39,181 bases of DNA from NCBI GenBank assembly GCA_023405135.1, contig JAEXYZ010000093.1, forward strand, positions 1 to 39,181. The letters are read 5' to 3'. A program made the translations under genes and the position numbers. Shown here piece after piece: positions 39,178 to 39,181 of this stretch; the first letter of the stretch is position 1, and every line of letters starts with the position of its first letter. Below the pieces are notes generated by a model that saw nothing but the letters and a program-made list of their open reading frames with translations, was not told where the DNA came from and made no database searches. The DNA comes from Bacillota bacterium. GTDB taxonomy: Bacteria; Bacillota; Bacilli; Bacillales_A; Planococcaceae.

Positions 39178-39181
39178 TCGG

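Noticed and set aside
1..39181. CRISPR arrays, tRNA/rRNA genes, insertion sequences, defence islands
   Set aside because: No regularly spaced repeats with unique spacers, no tRNA-like cloverleaf or rRNA stretches, and no transposase, restriction or defence genes were found.

Overview
The window looks like chromosomal DNA of a low-GC Firmicute of the Bacillaceae/Planococcaceae type (Lysinibacillus/Solibacillus-like). The reasons are AT-rich composition, strong AGGAGG-type ribosome binding sites, frequent TTG and GTG starts, sigma-A, sigma-D, CcpA and Fur sites of Bacillus type, and typical Bacillus families (YjfB, SAM-I riboswitch, NfrA-type nitroreductase). The genus is inferred. No rRNA, tRNA, CRISPR array, insertion sequence or intact prophage was seen.

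Layout. 1-2500: the remnant of an M15 cell-wall peptidase, a small lipoprotein, an EamA transporter and a small excisionase-type DNA-binding protein. 2667-6564: sulfur and aspartate-family amino-acid genes on the minus strand: a short homoserine dehydrogenase and a MetY-type sulfhydrylase behind a complete SAM-I riboswitch, with a solitary Panacea-domain gene between them. 6652-16900: mainly plus-strand housekeeping and transport genes (PlsY, SLC13 permease, nitroreductase, YhhN, PepT, a multidrug-type permease), plus a large membrane protein of unknown function, a DUF4395 protein and a FhuF-like iron reductase. Between the permease and the DUF4395 gene lies a near-perfect Fur box over a good minus-strand promoter. 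It has no protein gene behind it but does have a C-rich stem-loop and a terminator, and so looks like an FsrA-type iron-responsive small RNA.

16957-19990: a minus-strand operon of M20 aminoacylase, enolase-superfamily racemase/epimerase and GNAT acyltransferase. This is the gene set known elsewhere for converting D- to L-amino acids through N-acyl intermediates. 20157-25073: an overlooked 48-residue acidic protein, a 5'(3')-nucleotidase, and a TAXI-type TRAP transporter operon (binding protein, DUF1850, fused permease) with a CcpA site upstream. 25230-27740: 21-bp tandem repeats, a Cu/Zn superoxide dismutase lipoprotein, sigma-D-driven yjfB, a membrane protein and an HD-domain nucleotidase with a probable non-ATG start.

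27865-29200 is the least conventional stretch. It has a free-standing structured RNA of about 250 nt with its own promoter and terminator, then two cobalamin riboswitches on the opposite strand with matching expression platforms but only tiny reading frames behind them. 29336-38721: a minus-strand operon hyuA-hyuB-binding protein-ATPase-permease-permease (ATP-dependent hydantoinase/oxoprolinase plus a PotABCD-type importer), facing a divergent M20 amidohydrolase across an AT-rich promoter region with a perfect 12-bp inverted repeat. It reads as a system for uptake and ring opening of a cyclic amide followed by amide hydrolysis. The window ends in a 19-bp perfect inverted repeat.
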